64,000 nucleotides of DNA from Berghia stephanieae (Eukaryota; Mollusca; Gastropoda; Nudibranchia; Aeolidiidae). The stretch's first letter is position 1, and each line of letters opens with the position of its first letter. The notes beneath the pieces were generated by a model. It did no database searches, had not been told where the DNA came from, and saw nothing but the letters and a program-made list of their open reading frames with translations. This document shows positions 1 to 12,640 of the stretch, one piece after another. The stretch spans positions 78,308,889 to 78,372,888 of the forward strand of contig CM067444.1 in assembly GCA_034508935.3 (NCBI GenBank). The letters run 5' to 3'. The translations under genes and the position numbers were made by a program.

Positions 1-1659
1 CAAACCTTTTCATTACAAAATTTTCTTAGGTACTTCTTCCACCAAGCATACCTTAATTTGCTCAAGCATATTGAAACGGCGATCAACACTAAAGAGATTG
101 AATGTATACGCTGCTTTGGTCTGTTTGAGATAACTTCCTTCTCTACTTCTCAGCGAGTTAATCAAACCCTTGCTTTGGTATAACTTATAAGACAAATATT
201 ACAGCCTTAAACAGTATGACTTGAGGCTTAATGTTACAATACAATACAATTGAGTATCGGCTGAACGTTTTGTTAGCCTATTACATTTGGCTATTCAAAG
301 ATATACTGTTTTATAAGAGTGTTCCAGAACTCACACACCAGCTCAAACCGGAATTATGGTGTGATCTACTTTGCTGAATATAGTCATAATTATGAAGATT
401 GGGTTGTTTTGACTTGTTTGAGGGCAATGACCTTAATTTCTGAAAGTGCATGCATTAAGCTAAAAAATCAGAAATGACGATTATTTCAACTGTAAACTCA
501 CTTTTCCACCGTTAGTACCATTTTAATGTGCGATGGGACTCGTATTGAGTTAAACTACCGTTTAGTAATTATTTAGTCGTTTGCTGATCGGTAGCGACGT
601 GCACTTATTATTTGTGCATCAATCGGAACCTAAACGAGCCTTTTTTTTTATTTTTTATTTTTTTTTTTTTATTTTTTTTTTTTTTTTGTAATTAGGCAAT
701 AGGATGTTGTTGTTACACAGAAGGGGCCTTAACGGGGTGGACAAGTTCCAGCCAGCTATTGTTAAATATTTAGCATTTTATCTAGCATGTATTGTTTTCC
801 ATCTAACAGGAAATGACCATGTAATTAAGTTAATAAAATCAAAAGTCTTTTGAAGCTCACGCAATAGGAATATATTTGTAGCCTTGAGAAGTCTATAGTT
901 TATTCCTGCATATGTAAAATAAGACTTGGTCTGCCGTAAATTGCCTCCTCCAGGATCTGACTGAAAAGCAAAAGTGACTTACTGTGTAACCGAAACACGG
1001 TCCACCAATATATACCAATCTCTACTACTGGTCCTCCATGGGTTTTTGGGATTTTTTTTCTATACAAATATCAAGGATTAGCAGCAAATTCCTCTTCAAA
1101 ATTGACCCATCTCATTGAAACATAATTAAGCCATTTATAGGAATATCAATAAGAAGACAAGACTGTAACACGCTGTTTTATGTCAATTGTCCACAAGCCA
1201 CCTCATCATTGTAATGGCAATAGTCTGCTTGACACGAAGTAAACAAATTACAACAGTCGCCTTGCCCTCCTAATGGCGATTCGATCCAAGCGTGAAATAA
1301 AGTCTTTATATTTAGGTAACCTCTGAGATATTCAAGCATATCAATCCTTTGATGTGACAGATTCTTTGTGTTACGGGAGAAAAGTGACTGCCCGTTAAAC
1401 TGCTTGAAGCACTTGACCAACCAGTGTGCCATAAGTACTGTAGACAAAACTGGATATGTACATGTGTCAACGTGATAGGAGAGCCCACTCGATTCGTGTC
1501 TTTATATGGTGGATGATGAAAGGAATTTCACGGAAACCGTGTCAACAACTTCTGTTTTTCATCTTTACTTGTTTGTTTTTGAAGCTGAACATAAATCGTT
1601 TTCCTTTTTTTTCTGATTGTTTCTTTTACATCCACCATTCTCCTCCCCCATCTCTATTA
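1..1659. other. No gene recognised
   Basis: AT-rich DNA with a T-rich stretch near 640-686. The short reading frames lack codon structure, domains or splice context. A few bases near 595-610 resemble the end of the hAT-like MITE family but are too short to call. Upstream flank or intron 1 of the VWA gene. Confidence 0.5.
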
Positions 1660-1695
1660 TTACTACTACGATTACTGCTGCTGCTGCTGATGTTG

Positions 1696-1759
<64 letters not shown>

Positions 1760-1776
1760 CACGACTACTGCTACTG

Positions 1777-1854
<78 letters not shown>

Positions 1855-1935
1855 TATATAATAATAATAATAAAATAATAATAATAAAATATTAATATAT
1901 AATAATAATAATAAAATAATAAAATAATAATAATA

Positions 1936-1972
<37 letters not shown>

Positions 1973-1973
1973 T
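1660..1973. repeat. Compound microsatellite (TAC)n then (AAT)n
   Basis: About 160 bp of nearly pure TAC/ACT triplets with a short CTG/TGC stretch at the left edge, passing directly into about 115 bp of AAT-type triplets with TATA interruptions. The poly-Leu, poly-Thr, poly-Ser and poly-Val frames across it are products of the repeat. Confidence 0.97.
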
Positions 1974-2724
1974 ATGACTACATTTTATGACACTGAAATA
2001 TAGATATTCTCCATATAAAAAAGCATACAAAATTAATGCAAGTTTAATAGTTTTTACTGTCAATTTGATATTCAGCACGACCATTTTGAGCTGACCGATG
2101 GGTTAGGAATGGCGTAATTTTTTCTGGCTAAAATGTTAATTAAGGCGTTTTGTCAGTGTGCGGACAGAAAGGTGTGTGGAATTGTTCGGCAGCGAGGGCA
2201 AAGTGTTGAAAGACTGCCTGGAGTTCGATGACAGAGATGCTTGTCAAGAGCACAGTACGAAGAGAAGAAGCTTAATGAAAACTTCCCCTTCTGTCATATT
2301 TGTGTCAATAACTTTTGCCAGACTACCTTATTATCATCGAATCTTTCTATCGCTCGTCCAAACTCAACTCCAATCCAGAGTCTACATTCCCATTCATTAA
2401 TCAAGCTTTCTCCACAACTACCGCGCCTTTCTTTAATCTATTTAATTTATTAGATGGTAAAATTAAACTGTGTTGCTGCAATTTTCACAATATTTATACC
2501 CTCATTAATATATTTTTTTAACGTAGTCCATAAGACATAAGGCCCTGAAGCCTTAGTTTATGCCAGTTTCTAGTGAGATAAACTAATATTAACGACACTT
2601 TGGATAAGATGTTCTTCTAACTCCTATCACATTGTCTTTGAAAATATGGAATGCTACCTCATGCGGCATTACAAAATTGTCCAAATAGTTGTTTTTTATT
2701 TATTCAGTTCTCTTTTATTATGAT

Positions 2725-3130
2725 AGAATGTCCCTTTTTTAAAAAGTCAATTAAAAATAACCCCACATGGATTGTTAAAGAAAGAATCACAATCTTTAAG
2801 ATATTCGAAAAATGCGTGCATCTAACTAATTAAAATATAGCTAATGGTGACAACAATTAAAATAACTAATTTTCGGAACGGCTGGTCATGTCTTTAAATG
2901 ATCAAATATCTTTTCAGTAATGATAATGTCCTTTAAAGTCATTTTTAAAAAGTATGGATTTTAAATGAAAAAAAAATCACCATCTCTACAGATATTCGGA
3001 AAATGTTAAACGCCGTTCCTTCACCAACTAGACATTCACACATGAAGACAATATGAGGGTGAACGAAGAAGAAAATGCTTTCATCTACCTAATCAAAATC
3101 TAATGAGGGTTTAATTATTAAAACAACTAC
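2725..3130. repeat. Diverged local direct duplication
   Basis: Blocks at about 2725-2860 and 2925-3130 share, in order, a TTTTTAAAAAGT stretch, 'agaATCAC..TCT', 'GATATTCG.AAAATG', 'CATCTA.CTAAT.AAAAT' and 'AATTA.TAAAA.AACTA'. This suggests an old tandem duplication, or two decayed copies of one repeat, with no coding content. Confidence 0.5.
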
Positions 3131-3904
3131 GCAATAGGATCATCCTGAGACTTGCCTTATCTGACGCGATACCTAACACCAACGATCTCCAACTGGCGCA
3201 GGTCGGTACGATCTGGAACTGACGGATTGGTTACGGAATGATGCCGGCGGAGTGACGTACGCCAATAAATATTTGCTGTAGTGCCAAGCTTTCCAATCAT
3301 CTTTATTACAACAGGCATTCTTGTTTCGGCCAATCCTGGTCTGCTGAATAATCGGCAATTCTCGTTATATAACCGTTAACTCGGCTTGTCGTGGATAACG
3401 TGTTGTCGAGTACTTTCATTATAACATATTACTGCAATCTCCAGTTTTTGCTTTTTTTTTTCGGTTTGCATATTAATTCTTGACGTCTATGTAAAAAGGG
3501 ATTTAGACTGTAGAGCGAGTTTTGTGATTTATCCAACACGACAACTAATATTATGACTTTAACTCTCTCCTTACCGACAAAACCTTTACTAAAATCTCAC
3601 ACCTACCCAACACATAAATTGAATATTTAAACTCAAATTTAAGCGCACAAAGTGCATGGTATGTATAGTTTTGTAAAGCAAAACAAGCGTTACAAAACAG
3701 TATTACGTTTTTGAAAATAAAATAACACCTTTTCTTTAAATATTGTGATTTAAAAAACAAACTGAATCAGAAAAACGGTGGTTGTATCGTAACGAACGTG
3801 ACTATTTTTCTATAGTTGGTGAGGAGAGTGTTAATTGAACGGGTTACAAGCACCGGCATGGGTGGAATACTTTTCCAAGTTTCCCCTTTTTATTTTGTTT
3901 ATGC
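3131..3904. other. No gene recognised
   Basis: Unique-looking AT-rich DNA. A slightly GC-richer block at 3160-3370 has minus-strand open frame but no recognisable protein features. Confidence 0.45.
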
Positions 3905-4170
3905 GGGTTGTCTATGGTCTGCTTGGCTGGAGTTCCCTGAATCGAGTCTCACTGTAGGCGGTGCAGTCTTTGGATAATGTTCTTTACTTACTTTTTCTCA
4001 CCGTACTCAGATGCATAGTGAGTACCTGGCCTGTTACAGCGTTGTCTCTGTCGAAAATAAAATATAAAAACGCCTTTTAAGCATCATGTCTCTTCCTACA
4101 TCATTTTGTCTGTTGCTGTCTGTTTAAATCTTCAGTAAAGTGTTTTGAGCACATTTAGTTTAAATTGACC
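3905..4170 (+). mobile_element. SINE-A copy, head-degraded
   Basis: Copy of the family best seen at 27725-28112. Recognised in order: 'ttggataatg..ctttact', 'TCTCACCGTACTCAG', 'GAGTACCTGGCCTGT', 'GCGTTGTCTCTGTC', 'GCATCATGTC' and the tail 'AGTGTTTTGAGCACATTTAGT'. The tRNA-like head is weak (about 3915-3970). Confidence 0.75.
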
Positions 4171-4233
4171 TAGAAATATAAGTTCACGTTGACATGTTAA
4201 GAATTTCCAAATCTCCAACGTTACGCAATTCCC

Positions 4234-4251
4234 GGGGGGGGGGGGGGGGGG
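4234..4251. repeat. Poly(G) tract, 18 G
   Basis: Uninterrupted run of 18 G after CCC, just upstream of a hAT-like MITE. One of about ten G or C homopolymers in this otherwise AT-rich window. Confidence 0.95.
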
Positions 4252-4269
4252 TTCACAAATAAGCTTTAT

Positions 4270-4426
4270 GCCAGAACCGACGTGCACTTACTTGCATGTC
4301 TGATAGCCCAATTCCTTATTGGCTCATTATTGTAATGGAAATGTAAAAATAAAATGACGCAAATTATTGTTCATTATAAGTGGGTTTGGTTGTCAGACCT
4401 TCAGACATATACACGTCGGCCAGAAC
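4270..4426. mobile_element. hAT-like MITE with 8-bp target duplication
   Basis: Element body 4278-4418 (141 bp) starts CGACGTGCACTT and ends ACACGTCG, imperfect terminal inverted repeats that continue inward as 'gtctgata' and 'tgtcagac'. It is flanked on both sides by GCCAGAAC (4270-4277 and 4419-4426). An 8-bp duplication and short inverted ends are the hAT signature. No coding capacity, so it would depend on an outside transposase. Confidence 0.85.
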
Positions 4427-4895
4427 CGAATCCAGTGGAATTCAAGCTTGCGCTCACGCAATACAGCACCCGTCGCTTGACCTAAGAGAAAAGATTTACA
4501 TTCCGACATTCAACGCATTCACTGAGGATAACGAATGGCTCACGTGATTATATTATTATTCACTTGATAGATATCAATAGAAATATAATATACATACCTA
4601 CCAAGATAAAATGAATTTTTGGAACGCGATCTGCCCTGCCATAAATAAGAACCTTGGCACAAAGATCCAATTATTTCCATCAATCTCGTAATGAGTTTGA
4701 ATAGGTTTCTGATTCTTTATTATTTATGTATTTACATTTATTGCGCACGTTCTTAAAATAATAACTATCATGTGCCAAGTCTGTAAAGCTATTTAAGGAC
4801 GGTGACAATTGCTGTATGACATGACTTCATTTAAAAGCTGGTTAAAATGAATGTTAATGTATTTAAAAAAGATTGATTCCGTGTTGAATTTATGT

Positions 4896-4900
<5 letters not shown>

Positions 4901-4935
<35 letters not shown>

Positions 4936-4958
4936 TGTGTGTGTGTGTGTTTGTGTGT
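4901..4958. repeat. (GT)n microsatellite
   Basis: About 25 GT units with a single GA interruption. Confidence 0.97.
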
Positions 4959-6634
4959 TTAGGAGTGGTATATTTTTTAACATTTCATTGCGCTCTAAAA
5001 GACAATTGATGACGTGTACATTTTTCTGTATATGAGTGTGTATAGGTATTTTTTTAAAATTTTATAGCGAATCTTTAAAAATATAGGATTGATTTTGTAC
5101 ACTTTATGTTATGTGTCAGTGTGTGGAGGGGTATTTTAGAAATTCACAGAGATTCTTTAAAAGATTGATCACGTGCACATGTTTTATTATATATGAGTGT
5201 GAGAATTTAAAAACTTTACAGTTTCTAAAAAGTTATAACACTCATGCATGTAATGTTTTATGTCTGTATAAAGGGTGGGGGTCTGTTGTATTTTATAAAA
5301 ATGTGTATATAATTCATTTTCTTATTTCTATTTCGATCTGTCATCGAAACAAACATACTTTAACAATCATCATAACGAAAAATCTTAATAGGCCGAGATT
5401 GATAAATTTATATTCAGGAGCGGTTAATTAAAAACCCCATTACGGTTGTCACGGGTTAAATATAAAATCACAGTCAAATATGTATGCTGATCATGGAGCT
5501 GTACTGTTTACCGTTACCTAACAAAAAGCTGAGTATTATCAATGACCAGATGGGTGGCAATGACTACAAATGAGGTGTCAAATGGCATCATTGTCTTGAC
5601 CATTGTATTGGTAATGTTCTTTACAAGTACGACCCTCCTCGACTTAAGCAGGATGAGCAGTTCTCGGTAATAGATAGTGACAAATAAACATAAACAGTGA
5701 TAACGTTGTATACAAAAGAACGCCTAACAGGCGAATTGTACTTATGAAATAGAAATGTGGTTCCACTTGCCTAGCTAGTTGCTAGTGGTGGGTAAACTTT
5801 GATGAGATTGTGAAGCGCATTAATTATCGTGAAATCATCGAATTGCGCTTTGTAAATGCTCATATTTATACGAAATATAAAGCGTCCCTAGCAATAATCA
5901 TAAATAGAGACTCTCCTTATCCGAGGAATTCAAATATTAACTTCAATTAGAGTAATTCATATCAACTTCGAAGCAATTTTCTTTCAAGTAAACAGGGTGA
6001 TAAGATGCTAGATGGTCCAATTAGACCATGATGATTTTAAACAAAAATTGGAATAAGAAATAATTTCATGTTATATCCGGTATGCAGAAAGAACGTTTGA
6101 TTTATACAAAATGAAATTCCTTGAATCAGTTCTCTTTCAGATTCTATATGTAAGATATCCATTATATCTAAAACGGCGCTTTATCGGCGTAGACATAATA
6201 TTGCTGTCGTCCAATTTCAAGCATAGTTTATTAAAATGGGGTTAGTAAGACGTTTACATGTCTAGGTCGGATTAATATTAACCCAATAATGAGGAGAGCT
6301 TTGTTTCATAAAACTAACATTTCTTATAACTGATCATATAAAATCGTCTTTTCACCTACTGAACTCCTACAAAAAACCAAATTGATGCAGTGTATCTAGA
6401 ATTGCCTCTCGTGTGGAATTTTAATGTAGAATGACTAAAGAGCAAACGGTTTAAATTATACCCTTAGGTCTGTGTGTTTTTTTTACATACATCAAACGTG
6501 AGGGAGGAATATCAGTACTGCAACACTCACACTCTAATGATACGGCAAAAGGTCGTTTTGACACAAGAGTTACAAAGCGCGCGTGAGCAGAAGCTGTGCG
6601 CGTCAGTTGACGTGCATGTGAGTTGACAGGGTGG
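4959..6634. other. No gene recognised
   Basis: AT-rich DNA without recognisable exon, RNA gene or repeat family. An open frame around 5111-5431 has no codon bias or domain and overlaps a locally repetitive 'tttaaaa..attgat' stretch. Confidence 0.5.
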
Positions 6635-6704
<70 letters not shown>

Positions 6705-6709
6705 TCTCT
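6635..6709. repeat. (CT)n microsatellite
   Basis: Near-pure CT array. The Arg-Glu and Ser-Leu frames over it are repeat products. Confidence 0.97.
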
Positions 6710-7524
6710 ATAACGAACACTTGTTATTGTGTTTGTTTATTTGCTTGTTTTTTTTGCTCTCATGTCATAACAAAACAATTCTGGTCGAATTCCTTTGCGT
6801 ATAATGTTCTTCGTACGTGAGGTTTAGAAAGTGAAAAGTGTTTTTTGTTTGTTTGTTTTTTGGTTTTTTTTCTGTGTGTTTTTTTTTTGTTTTTTTGGTA
6901 TGGTGGTGTGTGGGATGCTTGTAGTTTTGGGAAATGGTTTGATAAATAGATCATGGCATGGCAGGAATCCTTATGTCTCATGCGATAACAAACATGCACC
7001 TAATGATATAACTATGCTCTTTCAAGCTATCTACATAACGCAGTCATGCAATGATATGAAGACATTTCTCTCATTATCGCCCTGCACCAGCAGGGTAAAT
7101 ATTTAGAAGAAGAAGAGAAGAAAAAGAGAAACAAGTTGTACTTATTGCTACAGAGATGCCAATTAGAATGTATAATCCGTATTGATTCCAGTGTCATATT
7201 TCACATTTTTTAACGATACAAAATTTTATAGTCAGATTAGTTTGGAACTTTAATTGGGGTCATGTGAAAACATCAAAGTCAATATGGTTGAATTAAATGC
7301 ACTATAAAATTAGATTTGAGATAATGGATGGGTATCTATTTAAATGTCATCCTGTTTTTTTTTAACTCCATTTACTATGTTGGATACGGAAACACAATTC
7401 ATTTCAAAGGTTTATTTTTAGGTAATTGCCAATGTTAAATATACATTTACATAGAATTTCCAATCAACACAGGTAAAATCAATAATTAACCAAAGGAAAC
7501 TACCAAAGATAATCCAATGGATAA
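6710..7524. other. No gene recognised
   Basis: Holds a T/G-rich stretch (6838-6900) whose Phe-rich frame mimics a hydrophobic leader but follows directly from the poly-T; no exon called. Confidence 0.5.
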
Positions 7525-7533
7525 GTATATATA

Positions 7534-7597
<64 letters not shown>

Positions 7598-7620
7598 TAT
7601 ATATATATATAATATATAAT
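7525..7620. repeat. (TA)n microsatellite
   Basis: About 95 bp of alternating TA with two short slips; self-complementary. Confidence 0.97.
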
Positions 7621-7800
7621 GTAACCAACAATCCTAATTTCTGTATATAATTGAGTATCATGCATTTACGCAGGGCAATAAATTTAGTCGTATGAATACT
7701 CTTATGTGATGATAATAGTGTTTTCTTGATTTTTTGACCTATCCTTTTTGTATTGGCTGTGTATCGCCTAAATCCATTGTGCGTTTTTCAATGCCTTACG

Positions 7801-7820
7801 CCCCCCCCCCCCCCCCCCCC
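7801..7820. repeat. Poly(C) tract, 20 C
   Basis: Uninterrupted run of 20 C between TTACG and AACCC. Confidence 0.95.
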
Positions 7821-9446
7821 AACCCAGTCAAACGTGCTGTTAGGCGAGGACTACTCACTGCGATGTATAGTGAGGAATGACACCTCTGGAATTATGATGT
7901 TCGCTATCTTATAAAAACAAATTGCCTTTTTCATTTGGCTTGTTATATTTTACTTTAAAAAATCTCTCTATGGGTTTTAATTTAGACAAATCTTAGAAAT
8001 GGGAATTTTTAAAAAGTCTAAAGTTTTCGAATTTTTGACAAACTGAGAGTAATCTTACTTTATCAATAGTTAAAGGTTTAAAGACTTCACCAAAATTATA
8101 AAAGGCATTTTTTCAGTGTGTGGCTCATTACAGACTGAAGGTATGCATGGTGTCGATAAAGTAAGCAAAGTGTAAAGATGCCAAATTAATAATGAGACAA
8201 AACAAAACAACAATACGAAATATATCGTCATGACCTTTCGTTTGTAGATTGCAAGAACATGCTGAAGCTAATGAAATATAAGAATATCATTAAAAATCAA
8301 TCAACAAAACAGACATAAATGCAAGTGATAGCAAACCAGACATTCTTCCATCGCGATACTGAGAACAGAATGTTCCATGTTTATCTAATAGGGAGTTATA
8401 TTACAATTAATCTATTCCCCCGGGTCTCATTTTAAGGAAAAAAATGAACTTCATTTTCGGAGACAGGCATTTTCTGGGGGTCAGATAAAATGTATAATAT
8501 TATAATAACGGTGAATATTTATATTGCGTCTTGTTCCCGTTCCCATCATATGGATCAGTACAACTTATAGAAAAAGTTCAAAAACATTGCACTGTCACAG
8601 CACATAATTACATTTATAAAATATGACAATAATAATATGATTTAGTAAAAGGATGGGTCCTAATGCTATTTATAAAAATGTCCACGGATGATGATTTCAG
8701 ATGCCATAGGGAAGTGTATTCCATTATATAAGTTCAAGGGCTGAAATGTGTTCATGATCTCTCAGTATACCCATATACACACGAATCAACTCATATAATA
8801 TATGATGTGACATCATCCTTTCTCAACTTCAAAAGCATTCTTGTGTCTTTACTGGCCTCACGAAAATTAATGATTATAATATCTATTAATTATCAAGCAA
8901 CTTTTACTCAATTTTTCACCATGCTCAAGGAGCTTGAATATTTGTTTCATAAACAAGAGTGATCAAATCCAAATTTCAATCACCAAAAGTCCCATGCCAC
9001 GCATCATTTTGTACTCATTCAGTTTCCTTAATATTGTTATATCAGTCGATAAGATTTGACATTCCATGCCAAAAGACATCTTGGGTTTAAAACATTTTGA
9101 TAATTTGTTGGCCATGTAAAATAATATATTTTGTCAAGCTAAGTGATTTGTCAATTACTCATTCGTAGCTTAACAAGGCAATCTGTGGTAAAATAATATA
9201 ATGATTTTAAAAGCTATTTCCTTAGTTTCGTATCCTGTCATTTCGTGACTGTTACAGAACTTGAAACATAGGTACCACTTGCCACTACTATGATAGTATT
9301 CAGATTTCTTCACGACTTATAATAGTAAGGCCTTTAGAGTCATAGGGATTTGAAATCAGAAAAACGTGACTGAAACGTGACGCTATAATGACCATGGCGG
9401 AGAAGGATCTGATTGGCACGAGAGCCATTTTGTCATGACAAAACGC
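7821..9446. other. No gene recognised
   Basis: AT-rich DNA. A piece near 7985-8075 ('agtctaaagttttc..ttttgacaaactgagag') weakly resembles the middle of the TTAA foldback family but is too decayed to bound. Confidence 0.45.
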
Positions 9447-10050
9447 CATTTTCTTCTTGATATGAAGTGAGTAGAAAAGTGCCAGAAGACAATAGCGGCG
9501 GCGGTGGTGGGGTTTGAACCTGCGACCTTATTGGTACGACAACTCCGCCTGGCAGGTGAGAGCGTGGCTCTACCGTGTGAGCTATCCACGAACACAAAAA
9601 TATTCGTTTCAAACCCAAAGTCATTTCTAGATCCCTCTCTCACCCACTTCTTGAGATCGCCGATTCGTTCACCACCATCGCGAAGTAATTTTGACCAGCA
9701 GTTAAGCCCAACAGCCAATATTCTCATCACAAACATATAACATAGAAACGATTGAGACATTGAGTATGCTCCGGTGTATGGTGTGAATTTTTAATTCAGA
9801 AAAGTGAGTGGAGCAGGCACTTATGTTGGTAACAACAAGATATGAAGTGAGTAGAAAAGTGCCAGAAGACAATAGAGAATAAAAAAAATTTTTCGCGGCG
9901 GTGGTGGGGTTTGAACCTGCGACCTTATTGGTACGACAACTCCGCCTGGCAGGTGAGAGCGTGGCTCTACCGTGTGAGCTATCCACGAACACAAAAATAT
10001 TCGTTTCAAACCCAAAGTCATTTCTAGATCCCTCTCTCATTTTCTTCTTG
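9447..10050 (-). mobile_element. Dimeric tRNA-like retroposon with 13-bp target duplication
   Basis: Two nearly identical blocks of about 180 bp (9460-9637 and 9839-10037), same orientation, separated by about 200 bp of unrelated sequence. Each holds, on the minus strand, a tRNA-like promoter: a box A-like TAGCTCACACGGTAGAG and a box B-like GGTTCAAACCC about 55 nt downstream. The right block carries an extra A-rich insert of about 20 bp. The whole unit is bounded by CATTTTCTTCTTG at 9447-9459 and 10038-10050, implying the dimer was inserted as one piece. The loop CTGCCAG in the head recalls tRNA-Gly(GCC), but the arms do not pair well enough for a working tRNA. Minus-strand frames here are not genes. 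Confidence 0.75.
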
Positions 10051-12564
10051 TGACTTACTGTCTCAAAACGGTATATATATATGTTGTTTTTTTTTTTGTT
10101 TTTTTTTTTTGGTTGGTTTAGATGCTATATGGGATTAATTGTCAAAATGTTGAAACATGGTTTAATTTTATAAATTTGATTGAGAACAATATATATAGAT
10201 ACAGTTTCTTAAATTATCCAAAACTATCATTTCTGCTCATATTAATTTTCAACAAATATTGGCAGCTGTTTGAGTCTGACATGATAGAATTTTGTCAAGA
10301 TATTTCAGTTTGACCAGTAATCATTAAAAAACATTTGAAAATTGAGCTTTTAAAATCATTTTGAAATGTGTGGGCCATTTAAATCAATTACTAAATGTTT
10401 TCTGCCCAAACTTCAAAAAGTTTTTTTTTATTGTTCGTCAGACTGAACCTTAATGGACCTCTAAAGATTTAATTTTTATTCTTGTTATTTTTGTAATTTT
10501 TATTATTTTATTTTGAAATATATCTTTAACATAGGAATAGAAAACTAATCAGTTTTTTGTATTCTGAGCATTGTCGTCTTAAAAAATTATTGGTTTCTTT
10601 TGTTTCTTTTGATTTTTGTTTGTTGTGGGTTAGCAATATGTTTGGTGTCAATATTCAATGCTTTTCCAAATATTAAATTTTAATGAATGCAATTGGTAAC
10701 TCTAACGATATATTTTCCGAAATGATTATGTATATAGAATAATCGTTAGCTAATCGAGCTAGGTTAGCAAATCTAGTTCGACATCACTTTGTTAGATATG
10801 CGTCGGAATGTACTACGCGACAGACTAACGGCCTACTGAATGAGTAACAAGAAACTTTTCTTGTCATTTAAAGCTTCAGAAAGCAAGATAAACTCCATGG
10901 GATCGAGAAAATATTTTTTTCCAAAATTTGATTCAAACCTTTTATCCCGAAGCAACTTTTACCATAAAAAAGTATGGAACAAAAATTTGACATAAGAGAA
11001 CTTCAAAAATATAGGACAATATTATATTTAACATGACACTTTTTGGGCTCAAAATCCTCTTTCAGTCATCAACAAAAACATACTTTTTAGTTATTTTTGT
11101 TCAAGACTATTTTTTTTACAATCCACAGCTTCTTGTAGCTTAATGTTTACTTGGCATGTATTGAAAACAAAATTTCACAAGTTGATGTCTATAGGAGCCT
11201 GGGACAATATGATTTTCTTTTCAGCTATGTTTATATTTCATTTTCATATTACCATATATAAGAAATACAATAAATTAGTTTCGCATCAAATGACCACTGG
11301 CCGCACAAGAAAATACTGGTCAAGGATAAATAGCCCTTCCCGCCCGCTGTTTTAGTACCTCGCTTATAACGTGGTTTAGTGGAAGATGAAAGAACAAGTT
11401 GTTGATCTGAAGGAAAAGACAGTGTCTATGAAGGATTAGTTAAGGATTATAAGAGAAAATCTGCAGAAATTATATTTAGGGTTTCTTCTATGCTATCTCA
11501 ATCCGCTTGCTTACTCATCCTCATTCTATTTAAATTGCAAAATAAGTAAATGATTAAATAATATTAATACTGGGCATTTCCATTGGTTTGCTCAATACGC
11601 CTCACAATTCTTAATTTATTATTCTACCAGCAGGCCATGAGGATCCACATTTTCATTTCTCATTGTACAATTCACCTGTTAGGCGTCCTTATTTTGCTAG
11701 CGTTCTTACAGTATACGTCATGAGGCATTTATTCACAATTGAGTCGAGTTCGGTAATGTATGAACCCTAGGACACAATGATGGGACAAGTATTCATTCCA
11801 ATCATTGTCATCCATACGGCCACTGACCACTCTTAACATTGCTCGACTCACATGAGAAGACAAGACACAACGTACCGCGAGTCACCGACACCACAGTGTT
11901 TACATTTTTCTGCATAGTTTCCGTCATCTTTCCCTCCCATTGTCTGTGTTACGTATTGGTCTAGACTTTATATTATTCTTCTTGGGTTGTCTGGGAAAAT
12001 AATAATATTATTATAGGTTTCTCACTATGAAACCAGGGGATGCGACAGGACGCGCTGAGGATCATTTTGATCATCAACTTCTTATCTCAGGTGGCCAAGG
12101 GTTTGACCTATGCTAACTCCAAATAGAATAAATTCTTTTCTGGCCTCTCTATTCGGTTATTACTAACAGTCTGACCAGAGAGCAATTGGGACAGGCATGA
12201 GCGATTCTTCACCTTAATACAATTCAATAGCAAATACTCGTCAAGTCAACAATTTTTTTCTCGGCTCACGTCCTCTTTAGATTAATTTACAATAATATAT
12301 TTGAAAAAATGCCATTTTATATAAAAAGTTGTTAGTTAAGAACGGAAGTAAAATCCTTCATTCGTTTGAAATTGGTTGACCCGATAAAACATCTATAATA
12401 CGATACATTCATATAAATCTCCGTCTCAAGCTGCAAATAACCGGAAAAAAATTCTTGCCCCCATTGTTTAAACTACTGCATATCATAACCATTTTTCGGT
12501 TTGTTCACAATAAGTCAATTAATTGAAGACATAATCATCTATTTGAAGGTCATAATACCCTAGC
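10051..12564. other. No gene recognised
   Basis: 2.5 kb of AT-rich DNA with T-rich runs (10080-10112, 10420-10510). No exon-like frame, RNA gene or known repeat family from this window was recognised. Confidence 0.5.
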
Positions 12565-12640
12565 TCAATTTGCGGCGCTGCACTGCCGCTGACGCCTAGG
12601 TTATTCCAGTCTTTCCTTGGAATAGACCCTAGAGACAAAT
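12565..12640 (+). mobile_element. CORE-SINE 3' piece
   Basis: Matches the 3' part of the element at 13720-13895 in the opposite orientation: 'GGCGCTGCACTGCCGCTGAC' followed by a tail that can form a hairpin (TATTCCAG ... TTGGAATA). Head and core are missing. Confidence 0.7.

Noticed and set aside
1456-2084. Long Leu, Thr, Ser and Val homopolymer frames
   Set aside because: Direct products of the TAC and AAT arrays; the same applies to frames at 15.97-16.4, 26.4-26.7, 29.3-29.6, 59.7-60.1, 61.37-61.63 and 63.45-63.86 kb.
6831-7106. Phe-rich hydrophobic frame as the missing signal-peptide exon
   Set aside because: Hydrophobicity comes from poly-T; no phase-0 donor after a plausible leader, and no link to the microexon beyond location.
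9383-10040. Two similar minus-strand frames that look like a duplicated gene
   Set aside because: They are the two halves of the dimeric tRNA-like retroposon; the repeated protein is a by-product.
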